NCBI GenBank assembly: GCA_052298855.1
Contig: DAVZXP010000001.1
Span: 124,001-188,000 of the forward strand
Origin: Fimenecus sp052298855
GTDB lineage: Bacteria; Bacillota; Clostridia; Oscillospirales; Acutalibacteraceae
Direction of reading: 5' to 3'
Length of the DNA: 64,000 nt
Shown: piece by piece, positions 1-7,375 of the stretch
Position numbering within the stretch: the first letter of the stretch is position 1
How the letters are laid out: every line of letters starts with the position of its first letter
The notes under the pieces: generated by a model
What the model was told of the DNA's origin: nothing
Database searches by the model: none
The model's input: the letters and a program-made list of their open reading frames with translations, nothing else
Made by a program: the position numbers and the translations under genes

Positions 1-62
1 AATTTTATTGCGATATTATTTTATACCGAAAAGTACAAATATGCAAGCAATTTTATTGTCAG

Positions 63-108
63 TTGACATATTTTTGTCAAACTAACCAAAATATGCGTTA
101 TGTAACGC
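63..108. promoter_or_regulatory. two dyads upstream of the first gene
   Basis: Two inverted repeats lie in the leader of the ATPase gene. TTGACA-TATTTT-TGTCAA spans 63-80, and GCGTTA-TG-TAACGC is a perfect 6-bp dyad at 95-108. The first also contains a -35-like TTGACA, but no well-spaced -10 follows it. They may be operator sites; no regulator can be assigned. Confidence 0.3.
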
Positions 109-146
109 AAAAAGGATATACTATTCACAAAGGAGTTGTGCATATA

Positions 147-836
147 ATGAACTTTTGTCACGAATTTGAGCAGATAAACCGTATGATTTTCCCCGATGCC
201 GATTTCCCTTGTGTGAGAGAAAAGCTGCAAGCCGTTTTTGATGAAATTATACTTTCGGATTGCACCTGTAAGGAGAAGTTGCTTAAAAACGCATTCTTTC
301 TGCTTCGCAAAATAAACAATCTCGACTTCCCCGAAAAGCCCTGCAAATATAAATGCAATCTTACGCAGTTAGCCGAAAATCTCGTTTTTTGTTGTGATGC
401 GGTGCTGTGCGAAAGCGAAAAGCGTCTTATTTTTCTAACCGACAGCGACGATATTTTTACACTTGCCGACCCGAAGCTCATAACGAGGGCAATACTAAAT
501 GCCGTTTCAAATTCCGTCAAATACTCTCACGGGGATTATATCGGCATTTGTCTTGAAAGGATAGGTGGCAGAGCTGTATTCTCTTTTGAAAGTTCGGGAA
601 ATTTTCCGATTTTAGATTACTTTCGTTCCCTTGACGGCACGGGCGGCTTGAATTTCATCTCAAGAACCGCAAGGCTTTACAACGGCTGTATGCTGATGAA
701 TTCAGACAGAGAAAAAACCTCTTTCCTATTTTCGATACCGATAGTCAACGCAGACAATTTCCCCGAATACCGCACTCCCGACATTGACGAGCTACTTTTT
801 GACAGGCTCGGCGTGATATACGAAGCATTATATTAG
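147..836 (+). CDS. GHKL (histidine-kinase-like) ATPase domain protein
   Basis: A 229-residue soluble protein whose C-terminal half resembles a HATPase_c fold. An N-box-like stretch (LITRAILNAVSNSVKYS) is followed by a G-box-like GTGGLNFISRTARLYNG and a final beta strand (SFLFSIPIV). No HisKA dimerisation helix with a phospho-acceptor His and no membrane segment are visible, so it is not a complete sensor kinase. It could be an anti-sigma-type or stand-alone kinase-like ATPase. The ATG at 147 is chosen because AAAGGAG lies 11 bases upstream; the longer frame from 63 has no ribosome site. The metallophosphoesterase gene follows after 58 bases in the same direction. Exact role unknown. Confidence 0.7.
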   Translation: MNFCHEFEQINRMIFPDADFPCVREKLQAVFDEIILSDCTCKEKLLKNAFFLLRKINNLDFPEKPCKYKCNLTQLAENLVFCCDAVLCESEKRLIFLTDSDDIFTLADPKLITRAILNAVSNSVKYSHGDYIGICLERIGGRAVFSFESSGNFPILDYFRSLDGTGGLNFISRTARLYNGCMLMNSDREKTSFLFSIPIVNADNFPEYRTPDIDELLFDRLGVIYEALY

Positions 837-894
837 TTGACATTTCGGCGCAAGTAATTCATAATGAATAAAAAGGCTCTAAGGAGGTAAAAAT

Positions 895-2283
895 ATGGCT
901 TCCCCTTTGGATTTTTATTTGATAACGGACTTACACCACTACGGCGAGGCTCTCGGCACAAGCGGAACGGCTTACGATAGGGTCAACGCAAGAGAGCAAA
1001 AGTGCCTTGCGGAGACGGGTGCGATTATCGACGCATATTTCGACAAGCTGATTGCCGATACCGACACAAAAATAGTTTTGATAGACGGCGACCTCACAAA
1101 TGACGGCGCAATGGAAAGTCATCTCGACCTGCTTCCGAGATTTCAACACCTTAAAGACGCAGGCAAGGATATTTACCTTATAACCGCAACGCACGATTAT
1201 TACGTCGAGGGCAACAATACGGGTATGGCAAAAAAATGCGTCGGCGACAAGACCGTTCCTGCGACAAACACCTCGAGGGAAGAGCTTTTTGATATGTACT
1301 TCGAGTACGGACTTAGTAAGGCCTTGAGCGTTGACAGAGAGAGCCACTCCTACTGCGTAAAGCTACAGGACGGTTACAGGCTTTTATGCCTCAATGACGA
1401 CGGCGACAGAGTTTTCTGCGGATACTCCGAAAATCAATTAAAATGGATAGAACAACAGATTGACGAGGCGCACACGGCAGGCGATTATATATTTGCAATG
1501 ACGCACCACCCGACGCTTCCGCCGTCTGCAATATATCCGCTTATCTCGTCCCGTGATATGCTCGGGGATTGGGACAAAACAACCACCTTCCTTGCCGACA
1601 AGGGCATCGAAGTTATGTTTACAGGCCACACTCACATGCAAAATATCGCCAAAAAGGTTACGAAAAAGGGCAATGTATATTATGACATAAACACCTCGTC
1701 AATGGTCGGCTACCCGTCCTGTATAAGAAAAGTACATATAGACGATAAAGCAATCGACATCAAAACGCAGACCATAGACGACTTCGATTGGGACAGAAAG
1801 GGTTTGTCCGTTGACGAATATTTAAGACGCCATTTCCTTTTCTTATTAAATGATATACTCGACTCTGCGGCAGATGACATTGACCACCTTGCAGAGTTGG
1901 CACCGGGCTTCAGTATGACAAAAGAGCAAGTATATAAATTAAAAGTACCGCTTCAAATAGTCGGAAAAGGACTTAAAAAGTGGACTTTTGGAAGTCTCGG
2001 AAAATTTTTCTTAATTTCAAAGAAAATTCCCGACAGCGTTAAAAATGTAAAAATCAGAGATTTTCTTCTTGAGGTCTTGCAAAATGTTTACCGCGGAAAC
2101 GAGCCTTACTCCCCCGACACACCCGAATATCAAGCGTTTTCCGCAATAATCGACTGTGTTGTGGGCAAGCTCTCACACTTCAAGAAATTCAAAGACTTGC
2201 ACAAGAGCACCGATTTGATAAAACAAGCGCTTTACAACAAAGAACCCGACGACTACGAAATTACTATCGAAAGAAAGCATTAA
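895..2283 (+). CDS. metallophosphoesterase (calcineurin-like)
   Basis: A 462-residue predicted phosphoesterase. The metal-binding signature of the calcineurin-like superfamily can be read in order: TDLHHYG (D-x-H), DGDLTNDG (GD), TATHDYY in place of the usual GNHD/E, MTHHP, and FTGHTHMQ near residue 245. The usual Asn of the GNHD/E block is replaced, since THDY is seen. No signal peptide is evident, so it is probably cytoplasmic. The C-terminal ~180 residues follow the catalytic domain and are not recognised. AAGGAGGT precedes the ATG. It may form an operon with the ATPase gene just upstream. The substrate cannot be inferred. Confidence 0.85.
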   Translation: MASPLDFYLITDLHHYGEALGTSGTAYDRVNAREQKCLAETGAIIDAYFDKLIADTDTKIVLIDGDLTNDGAMESHLDLLPRFQHLKDAGKDIYLITATHDYYVEGNNTGMAKKCVGDKTVPATNTSREELFDMYFEYGLSKALSVDRESHSYCVKLQDGYRLLCLNDDGDRVFCGYSENQLKWIEQQIDEAHTAGDYIFAMTHHPTLPPSAIYPLISSRDMLGDWDKTTTFLADKGIEVMFTGHTHMQNIAKKVTKKGNVYYDINTSSMVGYPSCIRKVHIDDKAIDIKTQTIDDFDWDRKGLSVDEYLRRHFLFLLNDILDSAADDIDHLAELAPGFSMTKEQVYKLKVPLQIVGKGLKKWTFGSLGKFFLISKKIPDSVKNVKIRDFLLEVLQNVYRGNEPYSPDTPEYQAFSAIIDCVVGKLSHFKKFKDLHKSTDLIKQALYNKEPDDYEITIERKH

Positions 2284-2368
2284 AAATCAGACAAACCGTA
2301 ATTAAATTTCCTTTGTTTTCATATTATATGTTATCAAGGCATATTATATGGACAAAGGAGGTTTTTAT

Positions 2369-2662
2369 ATGGCAGAAAACAGCGGAATAACAAATCAGCG
2401 AATCCCTCACAATATAATTATGGAGGACAGGCATCATTTAACGGTATCGGGAGTTTCCGACATAGACAGCTTTGACGAACAGTCGGTTGTAGTATATACG
2501 GAGATGGGTGAGCTCACGGTAAAAGGCAACGATTTACATATTAACAGGCTGAGTCTCGAAATGGGCGAATTGCTTGTTGAGGGTGATATTTACGCTCTCA
2601 TCTATGCCGACAAGGAAGAACGGCAGTCGGGCGGTGGCTTTTTCTCTAAGGTATTCAGATAA
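2369..2662 (+). CDS. yabP: sporulation protein YabP
   Basis: A 97-residue protein matching the YabP family: the conserved N-terminal IPHNIIMEDRHHLTVSGV is followed by a beta-rich body with VVVYTEMGELTVKG. In Bacillus, YabP is needed for spore cortex formation. The ATG at 2369 is chosen over 2348 because AAAGGAGG lies just ahead of it. Its stop codon overlaps the yabQ start by one base (TAATG), giving translational coupling. The gene order yabP-yabQ-divIC-S1 protein matches the conserved Firmicutes arrangement. Confidence 0.92.
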   Translation: MAENSGITNQRIPHNIIMEDRHHLTVSGVSDIDSFDEQSVVVYTEMGELTVKGNDLHINRLSLEMGELLVEGDIYALIYADKEERQSGGGFFSKVFR

Positions 2663-3243
2663 TGGAGTATATAACAAGCCTTTCCTCACAGACGAAAAAT
2701 TTTCTTTTCTCGCTCGGCTTCGGCGTTTTAATCGGTGTGCTTTATGACCTTTTACGTGTCATAAGGATGAGCGTTTCCTCCTCAAAAAGAGCGTTATATA
2801 TAACCGATTTTATATTTGTATTCACAGCCTCGGTGACAACCTTTCTTTTTTGCCTCACCGTGACCGACGGGCAGCTTAGATTTTACATTCTGTTCGGCGA
2901 AGCGCTCGGATTTTTTATTTATTACCTTTCTTTCGGTATAATAGCGGTAAAGTTTTCGACAAAAATCGTCGAAAAAGTCAAAGCGTTTTTCAAAAAGATA
3001 TTTCGTTTTATTTTTGCACCTTTTCGCAAGATTTTCTCAAGAGTATCCGCATTTATAAAAAAAGCGACGGCAAAAACCCGAAAATCAACGAAAAAATCAG
3101 TAAAAACCGCAAAAATCCTCTTGCAAAACGACAAGTCTTTGTTATATAATTTAAATAATAATATACACAAATTATGTCATAAACCAAAGAGGACGGAAGT
3201 GAAGAAAAAATATGAAAGCGAAGAAAATGAAAAAAGCTCCTAA
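2662..3243 (+). CDS. yabQ: spore cortex biosynthesis protein YabQ
   Basis: A 193-residue integral membrane protein. The N-terminal LSSQTKNFLFSLGFGVLIG and GVLYDLLRVIR stretch is typical of YabQ. About four hydrophobic segments fill roughly residues 10-110, followed by a very Lys/Arg-rich cytoplasmic tail. YabQ localises to the forespore membrane and is required for cortex assembly in Bacillus. It starts within the yabP stop codon, and its 3' end overlaps the start of divIC by 32 bases, so the three genes are probably co-translated. Confidence 0.9.
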   Translation: MEYITSLSSQTKNFLFSLGFGVLIGVLYDLLRVIRMSVSSSKRALYITDFIFVFTASVTTFLFCLTVTDGQLRFYILFGEALGFFIYYLSFGIIAVKFSTKIVEKVKAFFKKIFRFIFAPFRKIFSRVSAFIKKATAKTRKSTKKSVKTAKILLQNDKSLLYNLNNNIHKLCHKPKRTEVKKKYESEENEKSS

Positions 3244-3523
3244 AAAGCAGAAATTCAGTTTTATCCTTACCGTATGTTTACTTCTTGTTGCAGGCTATTT
3301 TATAATCAGCCTTATCAATACTCAAATGGACATAAAAGACCGCAAAAACAAGGTCGATGAGTTGAACGCTCAATACGAGCAGCAGGTTGCCGAAAACGAG
3401 CGTTTACAGGACGTTATCGACAACAGCGATAAGGACAGCTACATCGAGCGTGTTGCCCGTGAAAAGCTGGGCTATGTTAAACCGGGTGAAAAGGTATATT
3501 ACAATATAACGCCTAACAACTGA
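3212..3523 (+). CDS. divIC: septum formation initiator DivIC/FtsB family
   Basis: A 103-residue bitopic division protein: a basic N-terminus, one transmembrane helix (about 16-36, FILTVCLLLVAGYFIISLI), then a coiled coil (DELNAQYEQQVAENERLQDV) and the conserved ending VAREKLGYVKPGEKVYY. DivIC/FtsB pairs with FtsL and DivIB/FtsQ in the divisome. The gene overlaps the end of yabQ, as expected for this conserved cluster. A weak GGAAG-type ribosome site (GGACGGAAGTG) lies about 12 bases upstream, inside yabQ. Confidence 0.9.
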   Translation: MKAKKMKKAPKKQKFSFILTVCLLLVAGYFIISLINTQMDIKDRKNKVDELNAQYEQQVAENERLQDVIDNSDKDSYIERVAREKLGYVKPGEKVYYNITPNN

Positions 3524-3553
3524 ATTTGTTTTCGGGGAGGAACTATCTTTTTT

Positions 3554-4006
3554 ATGGTCGAGATCGGCGCAATACTTGAGGGAAAAGTTACAGGATTAAC
3601 CAATTTCGGTGCTTTCGTCAGCTTGCCTGACAATAAAACCGGTATGGTACATATTTCCGAGGTGTCATCAAGCTATGTTAATGACATCCACGATCACCTT
3701 AAAGAGGGCCAGCAGGTCAAGGTTAAGGTTATCGACATCACGCCGGAGGGCAAAATCAGCCTTTCGATTAAAAAAGCTTCGGACAATCCGGAGTCAGACG
3801 AGCAACAGCGTGATAAGCCGAGAAGAAACGGCAAGCCGAGGAATAACGCTTCCAACGTTTGGAAAGGAACTCCCGAGCCCAAGAACGACGGCCCTATGTC
3901 CTTTGAGGATATGATGGCTAAATTCAAGCAGGTCAGCGACGAGAAAATGACCGACCTTAAAAGAGCGACCGACGGCAAACGCAGTTCATATTCAAGAAGA
4001 AAGTAA
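3554..4006 (+). CDS. S1 RNA-binding domain protein (YabR-like)
   Basis: A 150-residue protein with a single N-terminal S1 OB-fold domain (residues 1-75: EIGAILEGKVTGLTNFGAFV, GMVHISEVS, VKVKVIDI, ISLSIKKA). A charged low-complexity linker and a conserved short C-terminal block (MSFEDMMAKFKQVSDEKM) follow. It matches the YabR / general-stress-protein-13 type found directly after divIC in many Firmicutes and probably binds RNA or the ribosome. GGGGAGGA precedes the ATG. A strong intrinsic terminator follows after 8 bases, closing the yabP-divIC cluster. Confidence 0.88.
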   Translation: MVEIGAILEGKVTGLTNFGAFVSLPDNKTGMVHISEVSSSYVNDIHDHLKEGQQVKVKVIDITPEGKISLSIKKASDNPESDEQQRDKPRRNGKPRNNASNVWKGTPEPKNDGPMSFEDMMAKFKQVSDEKMTDLKRATDGKRSSYSRRK

Positions 4007-4014
4007 AATAACGG

Positions 4015-4042
4015 TGCAGGCATTTTTGCCTGCATATTTTTT
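4015..4042 (+). terminator. intrinsic terminator after the yabPQ-divIC cluster
   Basis: A perfect 8-bp stem TGCAGGCA / TGCCTGCA with a four-base loop is followed by TATTTTTTAG. It sits between the S1-domain gene and the fumarase gene. The T-run ends only about 10 bases before the next ATG, so it could also attenuate that gene. Confidence 0.85.
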
Positions 4043-4052
4043 AGGTGACATA

Positions 4053-4895
4053 ATGAGAGAGATAAATGTTCAAACGGTAAGAGATACAGTAAAAGAGCTT
4101 GTTATCAAGGCTAATAAAATTCTCCCCGATGACCTTTGCGATTGTATAAAGTGCGGTCAAAAGGCTGAAACGGACGAGCTCCCGAAAAAGATTATGGGAG
4201 AGCTTATCAACAACCTTGACTGTGCAAAGGAGCTTGATGTTCCCATCTGTCAGGATACGGGAATGGCGGTTATTTTTATTGAAATCGGTCAAGACGTGCA
4301 TTTTGTAGGCGGCGACCTTTACGAGAGCATAAATTCAGGCGTTGCGGACGGATATACGGACGGTCTTTTAAGAAAATCCGTTGTTCGTGATCCGCTTGAC
4401 CGTGTAAATACACAGGACAACACCCCTGCCGTTATTCATACAAAAATCGTTGCGGGCGAAAGCGTTAAAATCAAGGCTTGCCCAAAAGGTTTCGGAAGTG
4501 AAAATATGAGCAAGCTCAAAATGTTCACTCCGTCGGCGACAAAAGAAGATTTGATAAATTTCGTGCTTGACACGGTAAAATCGGCAGGCGGTAATCCCTG
4601 TCCCCCTATGGTCGTAGGCGTAGGCTTCGGCGGAGATTTTGAGCAGTGCGCATATCTTGCAAAAGAAGCTCTTTGCCGTGAGGTCAGCGTCAGAAATTCC
4701 AATCCCGTATACAGCGAAATGGAAGCAGAGCTTCTCAAAAGAATAAACGAAACCGATATAGGTCCGCAGGGCTTCGGCGGAAAAACAACAGCACTTGCAG
4801 TTAATATCGAAGTTGCCCCAACGCACATTGCAGGCTTGCCTGCGGCGGTAAATATCGGCTGTCACGTTACAAGGCACGCTGAAAAAACGATTTGA
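4053..4895 (+). CDS. class I fumarate hydratase, alpha subunit
   Basis: A 280-residue protein matching the alpha (N-terminal) subunit of the oxygen-sensitive Fe-S fumarases and L(+)-tartrate dehydratases (TtdA/FumA type). Three cysteines in conserved contexts would bind the 4Fe-4S cluster: VPICQDTGMAV, KACPKGFGSENMS and GGNPCPPMVVGVGFGG. It would catalyse fumarate/malate interconversion together with a beta subunit. No beta subunit gene follows; the next gene is a nitrilase homologue. The ATG at 4053 has AGGTGA upstream, which decides it over the earlier GTG at 4014 lying inside the terminator stem. Confidence 0.88.
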   Translation: MREINVQTVRDTVKELVIKANKILPDDLCDCIKCGQKAETDELPKKIMGELINNLDCAKELDVPICQDTGMAVIFIEIGQDVHFVGGDLYESINSGVADGYTDGLLRKSVVRDPLDRVNTQDNTPAVIHTKIVAGESVKIKACPKGFGSENMSKLKMFTPSATKEDLINFVLDTVKSAGGNPCPPMVVGVGFGGDFEQCAYLAKEALCREVSVRNSNPVYSEMEAELLKRINETDIGPQGFGGKTTALAVNIEVAPTHIAGLPAAVNIGCHVTRHAEKTI

Positions 4896-4905
4896 CGGTG
4901 AGCTT

Positions 4906-5622
4906 ATGAAAATCAGTCTTATACAAATGAATATGACATATGAAAAGCCCGATGAAAATTTCAATCGGGCTGATTTTCTTATTCGAAAAGCGGCAAAAGG
5001 CGGTTGCGACACTGTAGTTTTGCCTGAAATGTGGAACACGGGATTTTTACCGAAAAAAGATTTTGAAAACCTCTGCGACAAAAATTGCAAACGGGTTAAA
5101 TCGCAAATCGGCTCATTGGCAAAAGAACCTAATATAAATATTGTCGCAGGAAGCGTAGCCAACATAAGAAACGGGAAATGTTATAACACCGCTTGCGTTT
5201 TTGACAGAAGCGGAAAACTCATTTTAGAATATGACAAGACAAATCTTTTCTATCCGATGAGCGAGGATAAGTATTTTACGGCAGGCAATTCACCTTGTGT
5301 CTTTACTCTTGACGGGATTAAATGCTCTGTTATAATCTGCTTTGACATTCGCTTTGACAATCCCGTAAAAGCCGCTTCGGAAAATTCCGATATTGTTTTT
5401 ACTGTATCGCAATGGCCTAATATTCGTGTAAATCAGCTCGAAGCTCTCGCAAAGGCACACGCCGAAAAATACGGGGTTTACTATGCGGTTTGTAACTCAT
5501 GCGGTACGGCAGGCGAAACTGTCTACGGCGGAAGCTCGCTTTTCTGCGGAAAAAGCGGGAAAATTATCGCAAAAGCAGGCGAAAAGGAAGAAATATTGAC
5601 CGCCGATATTTTATTTGATTGA
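4906..5622 (+). CDS. carbon-nitrogen hydrolase (nitrilase superfamily)
   Basis: A 238-residue cytoplasmic hydrolase with the Glu-Lys-Cys triad of the nitrilase superfamily: TVVLPEMWNTGF (Glu), LEYDKTNLFYPM (Lys) and CSVIICFDIRF (Cys). The pattern and length are closest to omega-amidase/YafV-type amidases that hydrolyse small amides such as alpha-ketoglutaramate, but the substrate is not fixed by sequence. It lies 10 bases after the fumarase subunit gene and is probably co-transcribed with it. GGTGA is a weak ribosome site ahead of the ATG. Confidence 0.85.
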   Translation: MKISLIQMNMTYEKPDENFNRADFLIRKAAKGGCDTVVLPEMWNTGFLPKKDFENLCDKNCKRVKSQIGSLAKEPNINIVAGSVANIRNGKCYNTACVFDRSGKLILEYDKTNLFYPMSEDKYFTAGNSPCVFTLDGIKCSVIICFDIRFDNPVKAASENSDIVFTVSQWPNIRVNQLEALAKAHAEKYGVYYAVCNSCGTAGETVYGGSSLFCGKSGKIIAKAGEKEEILTADILFD

Positions 5623-5636
5623 AATTCAAGAAAATC

Positions 5637-5778
5637 TATGATATAATAACCTCACGAAACGCTTGCAAAATCAAAGATTTTGACCGTTTCGGAGAACATT
5701 GAATGACTAAATTGCGGCTGTTGCCGCCGTCACTTCGTTCCGTTTGTGCTGTCGCACAAATAATTTATGATATAATAA
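5637..5778. repeat. structured insert flanked by 13-bp direct repeats
   Basis: The 13-mer TATGATATAATAA occurs at 5637-5649 and again at 5766-5778. The 116 bases between them contain three consecutive hairpins: a nested one with CGAAACG/CGTTTCG outside CAAAATC/GATTTTG (about 5654-5691), GCGGC-TGTT-GCCGC (5715-5728) and TTTGTGC-TGTC-GCACAAA (5743-5760). The layout fits a small non-autonomous repeat with a duplicated target, or a structured leader between two extended -10 promoters. Whether it recurs in the genome cannot be seen from this window. Confidence 0.5.
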
Positions 5779-5796
5779 TATTCAGGGTTAATTATT

Positions 5797-5850
5797 ATGA
5801 AAAGGGAGAGCAGAGGTCTTAAAAACCCGACCTTTGCAAATTTGTTATGA
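5797..5850 (+). CDS. 17-residue upstream ORF (putative leader peptide)
   Basis: ATG at 5797 opens a 17-codon frame (MKRESRGLKNPTFANLL) whose TGA overlaps the ATG of the symporter gene (ATGA at 5847-5850). AGGG lies about 9 bases upstream. The symporter start itself has no ribosome site nearby, so the leader may drive it by translational coupling. An imperfect 9-bp hairpin (5810-5837) lies within the leader frame. No family is recognised, and it may be chance. Confidence 0.4.
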   Translation: MKRESRGLKNPTFANLL

Positions 5851-7220
5851 CACAACTTATTGAAGCAGTGTACAAATTCCTGTGGGGAGATTTGTTCACC
5901 ATCCACTTGGCAAATACAACAATAGGTATTCCCCTACTTGTTGTCCTGCTGATTCCGGCAGGCTTATTTTTTACTGTCCGAACGAAGTTTATGCCGATTA
6001 GGAAATTCCCTCAGATGATTAGGGCGCTCGGTGATAAAAACGACGACAACAGCAGTCTTTCAACATTTCAGACTTTGATTGTTTCCACCGCCACAAGAGT
6101 AGGTATGGGAAACTTGGTAGGCGTTGTTGCCGCAATTTCCGTGGGCGGTGCAGGTGCTGTTTTCTGGATGTGGGTTTCCGCATTCCTCGGTGCTTCGACC
6201 GCTTATGTCGAGGGCGCACTCGCTCAGCTTCACAAGAAAAAGGATCCGCTTTACGGCGGCTATCACGGCGGCCCTGCTTATTACATACACGATTTCGTCG
6301 AAGAAAAGAGAAAGAAAAAAATCAACAAATCGGTTCTCGCCGTTTTATTCGCAATCTTCGGTCTTATCTGTTGGTGCGGTATAAGTCAGGTTATCAGCAA
6401 CTCGGTTTCGTCGTCCTTTGAGAACGCTTTTTCAATCCCTCCGCTTTACACGACAATCGCCATTGTTATCCTTGCGGCTGTAATCGTTCTTCGTAAAAAC
6501 GCAACCGTTAAAATCCTCGATATTATTGTTCCGATTATGGCTGTGCTTTACTTTGTAATCACGCTTTTCATTATCGGTAAAAACATAACTCTTATGCCGT
6601 CGGTATTTTCAAGAATATTCCAAGAGGCATTCGGCATAAAGCAAATTGCAGGCGGCGGCTTCGGTGCGGTTCTTATGAACGGTATCAAAAGAGGCTTGTT
6701 CTCAAATGAAGCAGGCTCAGGCTCTGCTCCTTGTGCGGCGGCTGCGGCAGAGGGTAAAAAGCCCGAAACGGTCGGTATGGTACAGGCTCTCGGTGTTATA
6801 ATCGACACTATGGTTATCTGCACCTGTACGGCAATGATTATGCTGCTCGTTCCGAGAGAATTGACGGACGGCTTACAGGGTATGCAGCTGCTTCAAACAG
6901 CTATGCAGTATCATTTAGGCTATGCAGGAACAATATTCATTGCGGTAATTCTTTTCCTGTTCAGCTTCTCGACCTTCCTCGGAATACTTTTCTACGCCCG
7001 TTCAAACGTTGCATATATTTTCGGAAACAACTGGACAAGTCAGACGATTTATAAAATCATCGCACTTGTAATGCTCTTTATCGGCGGCTTGCAGGAGTAC
7101 ACGGTTGTTTGGGATCTCGGCGACGTGGGAATCGGTCTTATGACAATTATAAACCTCATTATCCTCGTCCCGATGTCAAAAGAAGCAATCGCTATACTTG
7201 ATAAGAAGAAGGATAAGTAA
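5847..7220 (+). CDS. alanine/glycine:cation symporter (AGCS family)
   Basis: A 457-residue polytopic membrane protein of the sodium:alanine/glycine symporter family. Typical blocks are GLFFTVRTKFMPIRKFPQM near the N-terminus, TATRVGMGNLVGVVAAISVG, GAVFWMWVSAFLGASTAYVEG, KDPLYGGYHGGPAYYI, and GLFSNEAGSGSAPCAAAAA in the middle. About ten hydrophobic helices can be read. It would import alanine, glycine or related small amino acids with Na+. It is preceded by the short leader ORF with ATGA overlap and followed by a strong terminator. The genes on either side do not identify the substrate further. Confidence 0.93.
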   Translation: MTQLIEAVYKFLWGDLFTIHLANTTIGIPLLVVLLIPAGLFFTVRTKFMPIRKFPQMIRALGDKNDDNSSLSTFQTLIVSTATRVGMGNLVGVVAAISVGGAGAVFWMWVSAFLGASTAYVEGALAQLHKKKDPLYGGYHGGPAYYIHDFVEEKRKKKINKSVLAVLFAIFGLICWCGISQVISNSVSSSFENAFSIPPLYTTIAIVILAAVIVLRKNATVKILDIIVPIMAVLYFVITLFIIGKNITLMPSVFSRIFQEAFGIKQIAGGGFGAVLMNGIKRGLFSNEAGSGSAPCAAAAAEGKKPETVGMVQALGVIIDTMVICTCTAMIMLLVPRELTDGLQGMQLLQTAMQYHLGYAGTIFIAVILFLFSFSTFLGILFYARSNVAYIFGNNWTSQTIYKIIALVMLFIGGLQEYTVVWDLGDVGIGLMTIINLIILVPMSKEAIAILDKKKDK

Positions 7221-7291
7221 TTTTCGGGAAAGAAAAACATAAAATTGTAAAGCAAAAGTAAATGTTACCTAACGACACAAAAATAAACGAA

Positions 7292-7321
7292 AAGCAACCC
7301 TTACACAAGGGTTGCTTTTTT
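7292..7321. terminator. intrinsic terminator after the symporter gene
   Basis: A perfect 11-bp stem AAGCAACCCTT / AAGGGTTGCTT with an ACAC loop is followed by a T-run on the plus strand. A-rich sequence on the other side makes it weakly bidirectional, serving the convergent minus-strand operon that ends at 7376. Confidence 0.92.
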
Positions 7322-7375
7322 GTGTGTAATATAGTGTGTTGCGTGAATGGTTGGGCAGTGTACTTTATGTTTATA

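Noticed and set aside
4368..5165. A 265-codon minus-strand frame across the fumarase and nitrilase genes
   Set aside because: It overlaps two intact conserved genes and has no ribosome site or known motif.
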